From: Deltaproteobacteria bacterium
Lineage (GTDB): Bacteria; Desulfobacterota; Desulfobacteria; Desulfobacterales; SG8-13
DNA: 6,262 bases
Direction of reading: 5' to 3'
NCBI GenBank assembly: GCA_024639205.1
Contig: JAHEIV010000185.1
Coordinates: 1-6,262 of the forward strand
Shown: positions 5,694 to 6,262 of the stretch, piece by piece
Position numbering within the stretch: position 1 is the stretch's first letter
How the letters are laid out: each line of letters opens with the position of its first letter
Position numbers and translations under genes: made by a program
Notes under the pieces: generated by a model
The model's input: only the letters and a program-made list of their open reading frames with translations
Databases searched by the model: none
What the model was told of the DNA's origin: nothing

Positions 5694-6262
5694 TTATCGA
5701 CTATAGAGGCGATGAAGATACGGTCGGAATTGGATCCGGTCCAGCCGGTTCATTTCTTCCAGGATCGATTCGGCCCGCTGGATCATGTAGCCCGACGGTC
5801 TGTCCAGTCGCATCCGCTTCGGATTGGGCAGAACCGCTGCCAGCAGGGCGCATTCGTAGCGCCGGAGCCTGCGGGGCGGCTTGTGGAAGTATGCTCTGCT
5901 GGCTGCTCCGATACCGTATACCCCCTCGCCGAATTCGGCAATATTCAGATAAACCTCCAAGATCCGCCGTTTCGACCACAACAATTCGATCAGGACTGCA
6001 AAGTATGCTTCGATTCCCTTGCGGACGAAGCTTTTACCGTTCCAGAGGAACAGGTTCTTGGCGACCTGCTGGGTGATGGTGCTGGCCCCGCGGTACCGCA
6101 CTCCCTTTTGTCTCTGATCCCAGGCCTCGGCAATCGACTCACGATCGAATCCCCAGTGACCCGGAAATTTCTGATCTTCAGCAGCCACCACCGCCAGCGG
6201 CGCGTGGGGGGATATCCGCCGCCAGTGTTCCCATCGGTGCATCACCCTCCCGGAGTTCCGCT
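5694..6262 (-). CDS. mtgA: Monofunctional peptidoglycan glycosyltransferase MtgA (5' end outside window)
   Basis: This GT51-family enzyme polymerises lipid II into glycan strands at the periplasmic face of the inner membrane. Numbered from the GTG at 6243-6245, the GT51 motifs run in order: AAEDQKFPGHWGFD with catalytic E23, RGASTITQQVAKNLFLW (52-68), RKGIEA with the second conserved Glu E79, KRRILEVYLNIAEFGEGVYGIGAA (92-115), and ALLAAVLPNP (133-142). There is no transpeptidase domain, as in E. coli MtgA. The family is normally ~230-240 residues with an N-terminal membrane helix. Here the frame stays open upstream of the GTG to base 6262 (reading R-N-S-G-R-V-M-H), and the W-x-x-I-S-P lead-in matches the middle of family members. 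The true start therefore lies beyond the right edge, and the GTG/ATG pair at 6240-6245 is probably internal. The C-terminus (HRLYSR) is complete. Confidence 0.95.
   Translation of the reverse strand, partial: RNSGRVMHRWEHWRRISPHAPLAVVAAEDQKFPGHWGFDRESIAEAWDQRQKGVRYRGASTITQQVAKNLFLWNGKSFVRKGIEAYFAVLIELLWSKRRILEVYLNIAEFGEGVYGIGAASRAYFHKPPRRLRRYECALLAAVLPNPKRMRLDRPSGYMIQRAESILEEMNRLDRIQFRPYLHRLYSR

Overview
The window looks like ordinary chromosomal DNA from a Gram-negative bacterium. The best guess is a sulfate-reducing deltaproteobacterium (Desulfobacterota, Desulfobacterales-like). This rests on the style of the hybrid sensor kinase: the phosphoacceptor motif GTLAGGVAHDLNNILSG, and a receiver with DMIMEPGMDGLETYRQIL and an A-G-M-Y-V-K-K-P-Y ending. 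Several exported envelope proteins, a lipoprotein and a monofunctional peptidoglycan glycosyltransferase agree with it. The taxonomic call is an inference from sequence style, not from a marker gene. No RNA gene, CRISPR array, insertion sequence, phage gene or broken gene was seen, and coding density is high.

Left part, plus strand (1-1512): the C-terminal end of an unidentified gene runs to a stop at 139-141. It abuts a 163-residue exported or membrane-anchored protein of unknown function (142-633). After it come two stem-loops (637-679 and 686-740), the second being terminator-like. Then comes an HD-domain metal-dependent phosphohydrolase (754-1512).

Middle part, plus strand (1547-4954): a recognisable sigma70-type promoter (1547-1576) precedes an exported DUF3108 protein (1607-2473). 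A 157-base gap containing a possible long-range RNA helix separates it from a two-gene unit. That unit is a 70-residue single-pass membrane protein (2631-2843) whose stop overlaps the start of a 704-residue hybrid histidine kinase (2840-4954). The kinase has a periplasmic solute-binding-protein sensor, one membrane helix, HisKA, HATPase and a C-terminal receiver. The sensor kinase and its small partner are the most distinctive association in the window. No response regulator or Hpt protein is encoded nearby.

Right part, minus strand (6262-5003): a convergent pair reads inward from the right edge. mtgA (running off the window) is followed after one base by a transglutaminase-like lipoprotein with an intact Cys-His-Asp triad. 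Together they suggest a small cell-envelope unit: one enzyme polymerises glycan strands and the other may act on peptides or proteins in the periplasm. Nothing here clearly amounts to a new defence or mobile system. The items most worth following up are the coupled small protein and kinase, the coupled mtgA-transglutaminase pair, and the folded intergenic RNA segments.
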